Shown one piece after another: positions 42,694 to 51,854 of a stretch of DNA of 64,000 nt. Position 1 is the stretch's first letter, and each line of letters starts with the position of its first letter. The translations under genes and the position numbers were made by a program. The stretch is from Mesorhizobium sp. B2-4-15 (GTDB taxonomy: Bacteria; Pseudomonadota; Alphaproteobacteria; Rhizobiales; Rhizobiaceae). The DNA is taken from positions 1 to 64,000 of the forward strand of contig NZ_VFUZ01000016.1 in NCBI RefSeq assembly GCF_006658505.1. Reading direction: 5' to 3'. The notes beneath the pieces are model-generated. The model searched no databases. It saw nothing but the letters and a program-made list of their open reading frames with translations, and was not told where the DNA came from.

Positions 42694-43668
42694 CTATTTG
42701 GCGACAGCTTCGATCCAGACAGCGATCCGTTGCACGAGGAAAGCCGTGGTCGACGGCGACAGCGCGTCTCCGGCAAGGACATGGTTGTCGGGATCGCCCG
42801 TACTTTCCATGGGCACCAGTTCATGCGCGCCAGCCCAACGCGCCGCAATCTCGCGCGTGCGTTCCGGCCGCACGACTTTGTCCATATCCGAAAAAATGAA
42901 CAGGGCAGGAATGGTCGCCTTTTCCACCGGCGCGCCATAGGCAAGTTCCGTCAGCGCTTGCATCGGCATCGTTGCTGCGATCGGATAGCTGGTGGTCCAG
43001 AATTTTTCGTGGAGCGCGTTGTGCGGCACGAAGCTGCGTTCCTTGCCGGCAACGAGTTCGGCGATCTGTTTGCCCCACGGCATGGTCAGCATCTCGGCGC
43101 CGGATGCCTTCACGCCGAAATTGGGCGAGATGAACGCTATGGCCGCCACCCCCTCCGATGCGCCGGGCTGCGTTGCCGCCCACGCGGCCAGCGAGCCGCC
43201 GGTCGAGGTTGAGATGACGATCACCTTGTCGCCGATCGCCCGACCGACGGCGAGTGCCTCCTCATAGTCGTTGATCCAGGCATTGACGCTTCCCTGCGTC
43301 ATGGCCGCGCCGTCCTCGCCGTGCCCCGTAAGACGGGTATAGAAGAGATTGGCGTCGAGTCGGTCGGCAATCTCGTCCGGCAATGGGCGGACCTCGCCCT
43401 TTGAAGCCGAGAAGCCGTGGATATAGACGATCGACAGCGGCGTCTTGGCATGCACCATCGGGTTGGTCCAGATGATCTCCTTCTCCAACCCCTCGCGGAT
43501 ACCGGGCACGCCGGCTTCCACCTTGGCCACATAGGCCTGCGGATCGTCACCGATCACGGAAGGATTGAAGTGGATCGTCGTGTCGACGGGGACGCGAGGA
43601 CCAAATACCAAGATCAGTGCAAGGACGGCGATCAGGCCCAGCACAGCAAGCACGATCCGTCGCCCCAT
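42694..43668 (-). CDS. Membrane-anchored alpha/beta hydrolase
   Basis: 324 residues. An N-terminal hydrophobic helix (VLAVLGLIAVLALILVFG) anchors the protein or acts as a signal. The hydrolase domain has SIVYIHGFSASKGE (oxyanion HG), the nucleophile elbow STSTGGS, a late acid residue (FIFSDMDKVV) and His in GDPDNHVLAGD. Substrate unknown; esterase or lysophospholipase-like. I chose ATG at 43666-43668 because GGAG precedes it; a GTG four codons upstream is possible. Confidence 0.82.
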   Translation of the reverse strand: MGRRIVLAVLGLIAVLALILVFGPRVPVDTTIHFNPSVIGDDPQAYVAKVEAGVPGIREGLEKEIIWTNPMVHAKTPLSIVYIHGFSASKGEVRPLPDEIADRLDANLFYTRLTGHGEDGAAMTQGSVNAWINDYEEALAVGRAIGDKVIVISTSTGGSLAAWAATQPGASEGVAAIAFISPNFGVKASGAEMLTMPWGKQIAELVAGKERSFVPHNALHEKFWTTSYPIAATMPMQALTELAYGAPVEKATIPALFIFSDMDKVVRPERTREIAARWAGAHELVPMESTGDPDNHVLAGDALSPSTTAFLVQRIAVWIEAVAK

Positions 43669-43761
43669 CCCAGACTCCACGCAACAACAACAAACCTATG
43701 GTGGTGGCCGTGAACAGGCAACGGCCGTTCAGGCCGCCAGCCCACCAATCCTGTGGGCATT

Positions 43762-44583
43762 CTATTCGGCGGGCCGTTTGCGCTCGTAATGCAGCGGCCG
43801 GGCCTTCCAGCTGGTCGTGAGGCTGATCACCCATCGGGACCATGGCCTCGGCAGCAGGGCCAGAAATTTCAGGGGCCAGCTCGTGCGATACGGAAAGGTG
43901 ACTTCAAAGCCGCCGGATTTGATTCCCCGCACCATGCGGCGCGTCGCACGGCTGACCGGCATCAAGCCCGGCATCGGCAGCATGTTCTTTTCGGTCAGCG
44001 GTGTGTCGACAAAACCGGGGTTTATCACCTGGACGCGGATGTTCATCTTGTCGAAATCATATTTCAGGGACTCGGCCAGGATGTTGATCGCCGCCTTGGT
44101 GCCACCATAGGCGGCCGTGGTCGGCCAGCCGAAATAGGCGGTGACCGAGCCGACCAGAACGACATGGCCGCGCGCCCGCACGCGCATATGTTCCACGACC
44201 GGCACCAACCCGTTGATGATGCCGAAATAGTTGACCTCGAAGGAACGACGAAAATCGCTGACGACGAGAGCCTCTCCAGGCGTGGAGATGTAGTTTCCCG
44301 CATTGAAGACGGCGAGCACAATGGGGCCGAGTTCTTTCTCGATCGCGGCGACCGTTCTTGCCATGCGCGGCTCGTCTGTGACATCGCAGGGAAAGGCCGT
44401 GACGCTGCCCGGCATCTGCGCCGTCTCGACGATGAGCGTGTCGATCGGATCGTCGTCGAGCGCTGTCACCGCCACCGCGTAGCCCTGGGAGGCCAGATCC
44501 CTGGCCAGCGAGCGCCCAATGCCGCTACTGCCCCCGGTGACCCAGGCGACGCCGTGTTTCGGATCGGCCCGATAGAGTGTCAT
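43762..44583 (-). CDS. Short-chain dehydrogenase/reductase
   Basis: 273 residues. The NAD(P)-binding TGGSSGIGRSLARDL motif (17-31), NAGNY, and catalytic Ser-Tyr-Lys (GSVTAYFGWPTTAAYGGTKAA) are present. The C-terminal tail is basic and tryptophan-rich with a hydrophobic run (WPLKFLALLPRPWSRWVISL), so membrane association is possible. Substrate unknown. The ATG at 44581-44583 gives normal length; the longer open frame over cysK is spurious. Confidence 0.9.
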   Translation of the reverse strand: MTLYRADPKHGVAWVTGGSSGIGRSLARDLASQGYAVAVTALDDDPIDTLIVETAQMPGSVTAFPCDVTDEPRMARTVAAIEKELGPIVLAVFNAGNYISTPGEALVVSDFRRSFEVNYFGIINGLVPVVEHMRVRARGHVVLVGSVTAYFGWPTTAAYGGTKAAINILAESLKYDFDKMNIRVQVINPGFVDTPLTEKNMLPMPGLMPVSRATRRMVRGIKSGGFEVTFPYRTSWPLKFLALLPRPWSRWVISLTTSWKARPLHYERKRPAE

Positions 44584-44808
44584 GCTGCGCCCCGCCGAGT
44601 TGTTGGTGCTTTGCTCTAGCGGCGAAGAAATCGAATGAAAAGAGTGCTTTTCGACCATAAGTGCAAATGAACTGTGCGACATCAGCCCAGTCTCGAGAAT
44701 GCCGATGCGTCGCAGCGCCGGAAATGCGACTGGACCAGACAAATTCTTGCCTTGAAACCGAAGCGTCGGGTTTCTAGGGTTTCGGCGCACGCACACAAGG
44801 AATCCTGA

Positions 44809-45843
44809 ATGCCCCGTTCTGTGATCGACGCGATCGGCAACACGCCTTTGATCCGCCTCAACAAAGCTTCCGAAGAAACCGGTTGCGAGATCCTGGGCAA
44901 GGCGGAGTTCATGAATCCTGGACAGTCGGTCAAGGATCGCGCCGGCCTGTTCATCATCCGCGACGCTGAGCAGCGCGGCCTCTTGCGGCCGGGCGGTGTC
45001 ATCGTCGAGGGGACGGCCGGCAATACGGGCATCGGCTTGACGCTGGCCGCCAAGGCATTGGGCTATCGTACCGTCATCGTCATCCCGGATACGCAGAGCC
45101 AGGAAAAAAAAGACACGATCAGGGTACTCGGCGCTGAGCTGATCGAAGTGCCGGCCGTGCCTTACAAGAACCCCAACAATTACGTGAAGCTGTCGGGACG
45201 GCTGGCCGAGCAGATGGCGAGAACCGAGCCGAACGGTGCCATCTGGGCCAACCAGTTCGACAATGTCGCCAACCGCGATGGTCATATCCGCACCACGGCA
45301 CAGGAAATCTGGGCCCAGACCGGCGGCAAGGTTGACGGTTTCGTCTCCGCGGTGGGTTCCGGCGGAACGCTGGCCGGTGTCGCCATTGGGCTGAAGGCCA
45401 AGAACAAGGACGTGAAGGTCGCTCTGGCCGATCCGCTGGGTGCCGCGCTCTACAGCTTCTACACCAGCGGCGAGTTGAAGTCCGAGGGCAGTTCCATCAC
45501 CGAAGGCATCGGGCAGGGACGCATCACCGCCAATCTCGAAGGGTTCACGCCGGACTTCTCTTTCCAGATCAAGGATGAGGATGCGTTGCCGATCGTCTTC
45601 GACCTGATCCAGGAAGAAGGCTTGTGCGTCGGTGGCTCGACCGGCATCAACATTGCCGGCGCGATCCAACTGGCCAAGGCATTAGGCCCCGGCCACACCA
45701 TCGTGACCATTCTTTGCGACTATGGTACGCGCTACCAGTCGAAATTGTTCAACCCTGAGTTCCTGCGCGGGAAGAACCTTCCGGTGCCGGGCTGGATGGA
45801 GCTGCAGAGCAAGATTTCCGTGCCTTTCGAAAAGGTCGCGTGA
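44809..45843 (+). CDS. cysK: Cysteine synthase A
   Basis: 344 residues; PLP enzyme converting O-acetylserine and sulfide to cysteine. IGNTPLIRLNKASE is the N-terminus, Lys42 in PGQSVKDRAG carries PLP, EGTAGNTGIGL is the substrate loop, and VGSGGTLAG binds phosphate. Slightly longer than the usual 310-325, as in the alphaproteobacterial CysK group. It overlaps the next gene by TGATG, forming an operon with the alanyl-tRNA editing gene and probably the sulfurtransferase. Confidence 0.94.
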   Translation: MPRSVIDAIGNTPLIRLNKASEETGCEILGKAEFMNPGQSVKDRAGLFIIRDAEQRGLLRPGGVIVEGTAGNTGIGLTLAAKALGYRTVIVIPDTQSQEKKDTIRVLGAELIEVPAVPYKNPNNYVKLSGRLAEQMARTEPNGAIWANQFDNVANRDGHIRTTAQEIWAQTGGKVDGFVSAVGSGGTLAGVAIGLKAKNKDVKVALADPLGAALYSFYTSGELKSEGSSITEGIGQGRITANLEGFTPDFSFQIKDEDALPIVFDLIQEEGLCVGGSTGINIAGAIQLAKALGPGHTIVTILCDYGTRYQSKLFNPEFLRGKNLPVPGWMELQSKISVPFEKVA

Positions 45844-46586
45844 TGGCGCACAAGACACAAGCGCTGTTTCGAGACGACGCCTATCTCAGCACGGCGGACG
45901 CGACGGTTGTTGACCGCAATGACCGTGGCGGCATCATTCTCGACCGGACGATCTTCTATGCCACCTCGGGCGGCCAGCCGGGAGACACCGGCTATCTCGA
46001 ACGCGCCGGTGGCAGCCGGATCGCCATCGCCGCCACCATCACGGGTGAAACCAAGGACGAGATCATTCATGTGCCGGCGCCGGAGCACGCGGCCTTGGCT
46101 GTCGGCGAGAAGGTGAAACTCGCCATCGACTGGGAACGCCGGCACCTGTTGATGCGCATGCACGCGGCTTGCCATCTGCTAACAGTTGTCTGCCCGTTCC
46201 CGATCACGGGTGCGGCGGTTTCCGAGGACGACAGCCGTGTCGATTTCGACATTCCGGACGCCAGCTTCACCAGGGAAGAGGTGACGGCGGGCCTGATGGA
46301 TCTGGTGCGGGCCGATCATCCGATTTTCACCAGGCTGATCAGCGACGAGGAACTTGCCGCGAACCCTGGCCTGGTGAAATCCAAGAACGTCCGGCCACCG
46401 GTCGGTACCGGCAAGATTCGCCTGGTCTGCATCGGTGAGAACGCCTCGGTGGACAGCCAGCCCTGCGGTGGCACGCATGTGAAAAGCACTGGGGAAATCG
46501 GCGAAATCCATATTGGCAAGATCGAAAAGAAGGGTCGTGAGAACAGGCGCTTCCGCATCCGCTTCGGCCCGATGCCGGCGGCTTGA
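45843..46586 (+). CDS. Alanyl-tRNA editing protein (AlaX type)
   Basis: 247 residues. Free-standing homologue of the AlaRS editing domain, which removes Ser or Gly from mischarged tRNA-Ala. The zinc site is HAACH (RMHAACHLL, about residue 105) plus CGGTHVKSTGEIG near the C-terminus. The N-terminal half matches AlaX-M (YLSTADATVVDRN, LDRTIFYATSGGQPGDTG). ATG 45843 overlaps the cysK stop. Confidence 0.93.
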   Translation: MAHKTQALFRDDAYLSTADATVVDRNDRGGIILDRTIFYATSGGQPGDTGYLERAGGSRIAIAATITGETKDEIIHVPAPEHAALAVGEKVKLAIDWERRHLLMRMHAACHLLTVVCPFPITGAAVSEDDSRVDFDIPDASFTREEVTAGLMDLVRADHPIFTRLISDEELAANPGLVKSKNVRPPVGTGKIRLVCIGENASVDSQPCGGTHVKSTGEIGEIHIGKIEKKGRENRRFRIRFGPMPAA

Positions 46587-46626
46587 CACGCAACGCTTTG
46601 TTTTACCGTGGATAGAGAGAACGAGA

Positions 46627-47493
46627 ATGGCCGAAGATAGTCCTTTCACCGTCGATGCGGACTGGTTGCAGGGGCGCCTGGGCGAGCCTGGTGTGACCAT
46701 TGTAGACGCGTCCTGGTACCTGCCGGCCCAAAAGCGTGACGCGCGCGCCGAATATGATGCGGCCCACATTCCCGGTGCCCGCTTCCTGGATCAGGATGCG
46801 GTTTCGGATCCCGACGCCGCTTTACCGCATACGCTGCCGTCGCCTCAGCATTTTGCGCAATATGTCGGTGCGATGGGCGTCTCGGCCGACGACACGATTG
46901 TCGTCTACGACGGTCCGGGGTTCTTCTCGGCGCCTCGGGCGTGGTGGATGTTTCGCATTATGGGCGTTTTCCAGACCTATATTCTGGACGGCGGCTTCGA
47001 CGGCTGGAAGGCAGCTGGCCGGCCAATAACGGCTGAGCCGACGAAGATCGCGCCAAGCATCTTCCATGCCGATTTCGACGCCGGTCGCGTCGCCAGCCTG
47101 GCCGACATGCGCCGGATCGTCGAGACCGGAACAAGCCAGGTCGCCGATGCGCGGGGACCGGACCGCTTCACCGGCGCCGAGCCCGAGCCTCGCGCGGGCA
47201 TCCGCTCCGGCCATATGCCGGGCGCCCGCAATGTGCCGTACTCCGCGCTGTCGGAGAATGGCTTGCTTTTGCCCAAGGATCGTTTGCGCAAGGTGATCGA
47301 GGACGCCGGCATTGATCTGACGAAGCCCGTCGTCACATCTTGTGGCTCCGGGGTCACCGCTGCCGTGGTCACTCTGGCACTGGAGACGCTTGGCCACACC
47401 GACAACAGGCTTTATGACGGCTCGTGGACCGAGTGGGGCGGGCTTTCGGACACGCCTGTCGTGACCGGCCCCGCGACGACCGGCAAGGAATGA
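46627..47493 (+). CDS. sseA: 3-mercaptopyruvate sulfurtransferase
   Basis: 288 residues with two rhodanese domains. The active site loop CGSGVTA (Cys239) is the mercaptopyruvate form rather than the thiosulfate form CRxGx[RT]. HIPGARFLDQDAVSDPDAALPHTLPSPQ marks domain 1 and ADARGPDRFTGAEPEPRAGIRSGHMPGARNVPY domain 2. It acts in cysteine breakdown and sulfur transfer, in line with cysK nearby. ATG at 46627 after GAGAGAACGAG. The next gene overlaps its stop. Confidence 0.94.
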   Translation: MAEDSPFTVDADWLQGRLGEPGVTIVDASWYLPAQKRDARAEYDAAHIPGARFLDQDAVSDPDAALPHTLPSPQHFAQYVGAMGVSADDTIVVYDGPGFFSAPRAWWMFRIMGVFQTYILDGGFDGWKAAGRPITAEPTKIAPSIFHADFDAGRVASLADMRRIVETGTSQVADARGPDRFTGAEPEPRAGIRSGHMPGARNVPYSALSENGLLLPKDRLRKVIEDAGIDLTKPVVTSCGSGVTAAVVTLALETLGHTDNRLYDGSWTEWGGLSDTPVVTGPATTGKE

Positions 47494-48062
47494 ACACGAT
47501 GGAAAACGGCGCGCTACAGGACATTGAAGTCACGGTGACTTTTCTCGAAATGCATGCGCCTCCTGCCGTCTCGCCACCGATGCCCTACAACCGTCAGGTC
47601 GCGTTGCTGAAGACGAGGGACATTCCCTTGCATTTTTACCGCTACCTGATGGACCGGGTGGGGCGCAAATGGCACTGGGTGAATGTTCTGCGGCTGGATG
47701 ACGACGAGCTTGCGGCCGGCATCCACCGCGAGGATCGCGACATCAGGGTGCTCTACCTCGACGGTTCGCCGGCAGGCTTCTTCGATCTCAAGCCGCATTT
47801 GCCGGAGGAAGTGGAACTCGCCTATTTCGGCATGATGGAACATGCGACCGGGCAAGGCATCGGCCGCTGGTTCCTGGGCTCGGCGATCGCCGCGGCATGG
47901 TCGCATGGGCCGAAACGGGTGACGGTGCAGACCTGCACACTTGACCATCCGGCGGCTCTGCCACTCTACCAGAAGCTCGGCTTCACGCCGGTCGCGCAGA
48001 AGAAAGAGGTGGTGCATCCGCTGCCTTTCGCCGAGCGTTCGGCCAGCGTCATGCGGCCGTGA
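47490..48062 (+). CDS. GNAT-family N-acetyltransferase
   Basis: 190 residues. The CoA-binding region HATGQGIGRWFLGSAIAAAW (about 127-146) fits motif A of GNAT enzymes, and VTVQTCTLDHPAALPLYQKLGFTPV is motif B. The N-terminal part (FLEMHAPPAVSPPMPYNRQVALLKTRDIPLHFYRYLMDRVG) is specific to a group of bacterial acetyltransferases of unknown substrate. ATG 47490 overlaps the sseA stop; a second ATG at 47499 is possible. Confidence 0.88.
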   Translation: MNTMENGALQDIEVTVTFLEMHAPPAVSPPMPYNRQVALLKTRDIPLHFYRYLMDRVGRKWHWVNVLRLDDDELAAGIHREDRDIRVLYLDGSPAGFFDLKPHLPEEVELAYFGMMEHATGQGIGRWFLGSAIAAAWSHGPKRVTVQTCTLDHPAALPLYQKLGFTPVAQKKEVVHPLPFAERSASVMRP

Positions 48063-48393
48063 CGCCCGGAATCTGACCTTTTGTTCATCGGCGCTTCAGG
48101 CAGCCTTGGAATGTCGGCCGCATCAAGCGCCGGCCGGACCTGCGCCTAGGAGCGTGCTCGATCGATATCTAGTCGGTCCAATTTCGCCATTGCGGCGCTT
48201 TGACGATCTCATCCGCTGATTTCCGATTGAGTCAACGCAGTAATTAGCCGGCTTATCTGGCTCCGCGCCGCCAACCTATTCCAAGAGTGGCTGATCGCCG
48301 ACATGAGATCAGCCCTCAATCGTTGGCATGAATCGGGTGGGAAGCTTCGGTCCAAGCCAATAATTTCCGGGTAACAGCACCGGAGATTTCATC
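48063..48393. other. 331-base intergenic gap
   Basis: No gene seen. An 8-bp perfect stem, GGCTGATC (48289-48296) with GATCAGCC (48307-48314), ten-base loop, lies about 80 bases before the DUF1203 gene and may belong to its leader. Confidence 0.35.
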
Positions 48394-48861
48394 ATGACCA
48401 TCCAGTTCAAAGCTCTACCGACCGAAGATGTCAGGGGTCTCCAGCGCGGCGGCCGCGACGCCTATGGCCGCACGCCTGAGCGGAAGATATCCGACGGCGA
48501 TGGCATGCCTTGCCGGCACTGTCTCAAGAACATCGCAGCCGGCGATGCCTACCTTATCCTTGCCTATCGGCCATTCCCGGAACTGCAGCCCTACGCCGAA
48601 ACCGGGCCGATCTTCTTGCATGCGCAAGAGTGCGAGCGGGCCGCCGAGACGGAGGCGCTCCCCGCGATTCTCGAAAGCCCGGATTACATCGTGCGCGGCT
48701 ATGGCAGGGATGATCGTATCGTCTACGGCAGCGGCGGTGTCATCCCGACCGGGGCTATTGCTGCTCGAGCCGAGACGCTTTTCGAGCGTGACGACATTGC
48801 CTATGTGCATGTCCGCTCGGCGCGCAACAATTGCTACCAGTGCCGGATTGAGCGGGCCTGA
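48394..48861 (+). CDS. DUF1203 domain protein
   Basis: 155 residues. MPCRHCLKNIAAGDAYLILAYRPFPELQPYAETGPIFLHAQECER is the DUF1203 core: two Cys in CRHC, then a GPIF strand. The C-terminal NNCYQCRIERA adds a second Cys pair, so metal binding is conceivable. Function unknown. Monocistronic. Confidence 0.88.
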   Translation: MTIQFKALPTEDVRGLQRGGRDAYGRTPERKISDGDGMPCRHCLKNIAAGDAYLILAYRPFPELQPYAETGPIFLHAQECERAAETEALPAILESPDYIVRGYGRDDRIVYGSGGVIPTGAIAARAETLFERDDIAYVHVRSARNNCYQCRIERA

Positions 48862-49033
48862 AGCAAAAAACGCGAGCAGAAAACACTGTCTTACTCCCGT
48901 CGCACAGATGCGATAGAAAGCGATTGTCGATCGATTGGCCGACCGCGGATGAACCGGCGGTGATCTCGACATCGAGGAAGCGGGGCTTTGGCTCCGCTTT
49001 TTTGTTGTCCGCGCTTCGCGCGTCCTCTCACGC

Positions 49034-49067
49034 AAAAAAAAAGCCCGCCGGCAAGGCCGACGGGCTT
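49034..49067 (-). terminator. Terminator of the outer-membrane protein gene
   Basis: Stem AAGCCCGCCGGC (49041-49052) with GCCGACGGGCTT (49056-49067), one G-U pair, with an A9 run at 49034-49042 that is a U-tract on the minus strand. Confidence 0.9.
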
Positions 49068-49087
49068 AGACTATTTGCCTGGAGGGC

Positions 49088-50374
49088 TTAGTTGAACTTG
49101 TACTTGGCGCCGATGCGCACGGTCTGGAACGAAGCCTTGTCGGTCAGCGTACCATCCGGCGCATCAAATTCAGACGAGAGATCCTTCTTGGCGAACTGTG
49201 AATAGCGATATTCAATGCCGACCGTTACGTTGCTGGAGACAGCCGTTTCGAGGCCGCCACCCACCGTGAAGCCACTTTTGTTCCAATCGATATCGCCGAT
49301 CGGATCCGGAATGTTGAGATCGAAATGTTGATAGCTGTAGCCGCCGATCACATAGGCTAGGGTCGATTCGTTGACCTTGGCGCCGACACGGCCCAATGCG
49401 TCAAAGCCATAGTCGGAATCGAGTTTGACGGAAGCGCCTAAAAAGTCGAGTTTCGATCGAATTCCGGAATAGCGGCCGTCGATCTGTACACCGGCAACCC
49501 AAGTGCCGAAATCGTAATCGTAGCCGGCGTTCAACTCGCCAAACACGCCTTCGCTGCCAATGCCATTGGCATCGAGAGTGCCGCCACCAAAGTTGACGCC
49601 CAGCTCGTGAACTGCAGTGCCGGCGCCGAGCGCGCCGCCAACGTAGAAGCCGGTCCAGTTGTAAGCCGCAGCAGCGAATGACGTACCGCCGCCGTTCTGT
49701 GCGCCGAAGCGATAGTTAGCGGCGATATGGAAGGTGTGGGTGGACGGTTCCCCGTTCAATGAAGCGCCACCAAAATCGATCAGCGACTTCTCGCCAAAGT
49801 TCGCGTAACGATATTCGGTCTTCAGGGTCCAGTTGCCGCGCAGCACGGTTTCCATGCCGACACCCAGCACATAGCCGCTGCGGTTTTCAGTGAAGTTCAA
49901 CCCTTCAGCACCACCCGATCCATCAAGCTTGAAATGCTGCCAGCTGTAACCCCCGAGCACGTAACCGAGCGTGCTGGGGTTGAGAACATAACCGGCTCGC
50001 AGACCGACATCGAAGCCGTAGGAATCGGTCAGGTCGATGTCGGCGCCTGGGACGCTGATCGACGGGCCGATATTCCCGAGATTGGCATCGATAAAGCCGC
50101 CCAGCAGGAAGCGCTCGGAAACCATGTAGTCGTAGCCGGCCGTCAGTTCGCCGAATACGCCATTGCCGCCGACGCCGTTCAAGTCGAAGCCCGGCACGCT
50201 GAACTTGTGCACGCTGGCGCCGAAGCCGCCACCGATGCCGACATAAGCTCCGCTCCAGTTAAAACCGCTCGCTTCCACCGGCTGCACGACATCCGCCGCA
50301 TGGGCCGCCGACATCAGAGCCACAGCAGAAACAGCACCGAGGAGAATAGATTTCGCAGAAACGCGAATAAACAT
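49088..50374 (-). CDS. Outer-membrane protein with two tandem Omp25-like beta-barrels
   Basis: 428 residues. Signal peptide 1-26 (ILLGAVSAVALMSAAHA). Two homologous domains follow, about 37-222 and 234-428. Each opens with NWSGAYVG or NWTGFYVG, contains GVFGELTAGYDY / GVFGELNAGYDY and YVLGGYSWQHF / YVIGGYSYQHF, and closes with an aromatic-ending strand (YRFG, YKFN). The usual Omp25/RopB porin-like protein has one such barrel of about 200 residues. The length and repeats indicate an internal gene duplication or fusion. ATG at 50372-50374 has GGGGG upstream. Function in the outer membrane is unknown. Confidence 0.88.
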   Translation of the reverse strand: MFIRVSAKSILLGAVSAVALMSAAHAADVVQPVEASGFNWSGAYVGIGGGFGASVHKFSVPGFDLNGVGGNGVFGELTAGYDYMVSERFLLGGFIDANLGNIGPSISVPGADIDLTDSYGFDVGLRAGYVLNPSTLGYVLGGYSWQHFKLDGSGGAEGLNFTENRSGYVLGVGMETVLRGNWTLKTEYRYANFGEKSLIDFGGASLNGEPSTHTFHIAANYRFGAQNGGGTSFAAAAYNWTGFYVGGALGAGTAVHELGVNFGGGTLDANGIGSEGVFGELNAGYDYDFGTWVAGVQIDGRYSGIRSKLDFLGASVKLDSDYGFDALGRVGAKVNESTLAYVIGGYSYQHFDLNIPDPIGDIDWNKSGFTVGGGLETAVSSNVTVGIEYRYSQFAKKDLSSEFDAPDGTLTDKASFQTVRIGAKYKFN

Positions 50375-50531
50375 AGCCCGTACCCCCAATAATAAACCCA
50401 GCACGTCTCTAGCAGGGAGTCGGCCAGCTTAGGTATGACAAAAATGCAACAATAGCGTGCAAAGCGCCTTACGGCATGCACGGATTCCGTCAGCCGGCAG
50501 ACGCGGTTGATTGCCCGCCTCCCAAAGAAAA

Positions 50532-50556
50532 ACCCGCCGGCATGGGACCGGCGGGT
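50532..50556 (-). terminator. Terminator of ald
   Basis: ACCCGCCGG (50532-50540) pairs with CCGGCGGGT (50548-50556); on the minus strand it is followed by GTTTTTC. Confidence 0.88.
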
Positions 50557-50580
50557 GACACTGGAGAATCTTGAGTGAAA

Positions 50581-51696
50581 TCAGGCGGCCAGAACGGCTT
50601 TCGGCTCGACGAGCTCGTAGCCAAGCGCTTCGGCGACCGCACGGTTGGTAATCTTGCCCTTGTGGACATTGAGACCGTTGCGCAGGTGATGGTCGTCAAT
50701 CAGGGCCTTCAGGCCCTTGTCGGCGAGTTGCAGGCCATAATGCAGCGTTGCGTTGTTCAACGCATGGGCCGAAGTGACCGGCACCGCGCCAGGCATGTTG
50801 GCGACGCAATAGTGGATGACGCCATCGACCTCGTAGGTGGGTTCTGCATGGGTGGTCGCGTGCGAGGTTTCGAAGCAACCGCCCTGGTCGATGGCAACGT
50901 CGACCAGCACCGAGCCCTTTTTCATCCCGGACAGCATTTCGCGGGTGACGAGCTTGGGTGCCGCGGCGCCCGGGATCAGTACGGCGCCGACGACGATGTC
51001 GGCCGAGAAGCATTCTTCTTCCAGCGCCTCGACCGTCGAGTAGCGTGTGTGGACACGACCCGCGAAGAGGTCGTCGAGCTGGCGCAGCCGCGGGATCGAG
51101 CGGTCGATGATGGTGACATCGGCGCCAAGGCCGGCGGCCATGCGGGCCGCGTGCAGACCAACGACGCCGCCGCCGAGCACAGTCACCTTGCCGGGCAGCA
51201 CGCCAGGCACGCCGCCGAGCAGCACGCCCCGGCCGCCATTGGCCTTCTGCAACGCCGTCGCTCCGGCCTGGATCGACAGGCGGCCGGCGACTTCCGACAT
51301 CGGCGCGAGCAGCGGCAGGCCGCCACGGTCGTCGGTCACGGTTTCATAGGCGATCGCTGTGACACCCGAAGCGAGCAGACCCTTGGTCTGCTCCGGATCC
51401 GGAGCCAGATGAAGATAGGTGTACAGGATCTGGCCGTCGCGCAGTTGGACCCATTCATTGGGCTGCGGCTCCTTGACCTTGACGATCATGTCCGACTTGG
51501 CGAACACGTCGGCGGCTGTCTTGGCGATGGTGGCGCCGGCGGCGCGATAGGCGTTGTCATCGGCACCGATGCCGGCGCCGGCTCCGGCCTCGACCAGAAC
51601 TTCGTGGCCATGGGCGACATATTCGCGGACCGAGCCAGGCGTGAGGCCGACACGGTATTCGTGGTTCTTGATTTCCTTTGGGCAACCGACACGCAT
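50581..51696 (-). CDS. ald: Alanine dehydrogenase
   Basis: 371 residues. Reversible NAD-dependent deamination of L-alanine to pyruvate and ammonia. MRVGCPKEIKNHEYRVGLTPGSV is the N-terminus, VKVKEPQ holds the substrate-binding Lys, TYLHLAPD the catalytic His, and VTVLGGGVVGLHAARMAAGLGADVTIID the NAD site. The chosen ATG (51694-51696) has AGGGAGAAG upstream; the longer frame adds 20 atypical residues. Divergent from an Lrp-type regulator, the usual arrangement for alanine-inducible ald. Confidence 0.96.
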   Translation of the reverse strand: MRVGCPKEIKNHEYRVGLTPGSVREYVAHGHEVLVEAGAGAGIGADDNAYRAAGATIAKTAADVFAKSDMIVKVKEPQPNEWVQLRDGQILYTYLHLAPDPEQTKGLLASGVTAIAYETVTDDRGGLPLLAPMSEVAGRLSIQAGATALQKANGGRGVLLGGVPGVLPGKVTVLGGGVVGLHAARMAAGLGADVTIIDRSIPRLRQLDDLFAGRVHTRYSTVEALEEECFSADIVVGAVLIPGAAAPKLVTREMLSGMKKGSVLVDVAIDQGGCFETSHATTHAEPTYEVDGVIHYCVANMPGAVPVTSAHALNNATLHYGLQLADKGLKALIDDHHLRNGLNVHKGKITNRAVAEALGYELVEPKAVLAA

Positions 51697-51816
51697 TTTT
51701 CTTCTCCCTGATCCGGCCTTTCCAGGCTCACTCCCTGAATGAACGGAGTGAACCATGAATCGGCGTGCAAGTGTTTGCGAATGCGCTTGCGCGGACAGTC
51801 AGGTTTCGATAATCGT

Positions 51817-51841
51817 TGCGCAAAACGGAATAATTTTCGCA
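51817..51841. promoter_or_regulatory. Candidate Lrp-type operator in the ald intergenic region
   Basis: TGCGCAAAA (51817-51825) and TTTTCGCA (51834-51841) form a near-perfect dyad over 25 bases in the 158-base region between divergent ald and the regulator gene, 14 bases before the regulator ATG. AT-rich centre with GC flanks fits Lrp/AsnC sites. Confidence 0.45.
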
Positions 51842-51854
51842 GGAATCACGACAA

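Noticed and set aside
43762..45669. A 635-codon version of the SDR gene
   Set aside because: The extension lies antisense to cysK, which is certain; the SDR family start is at 44583.
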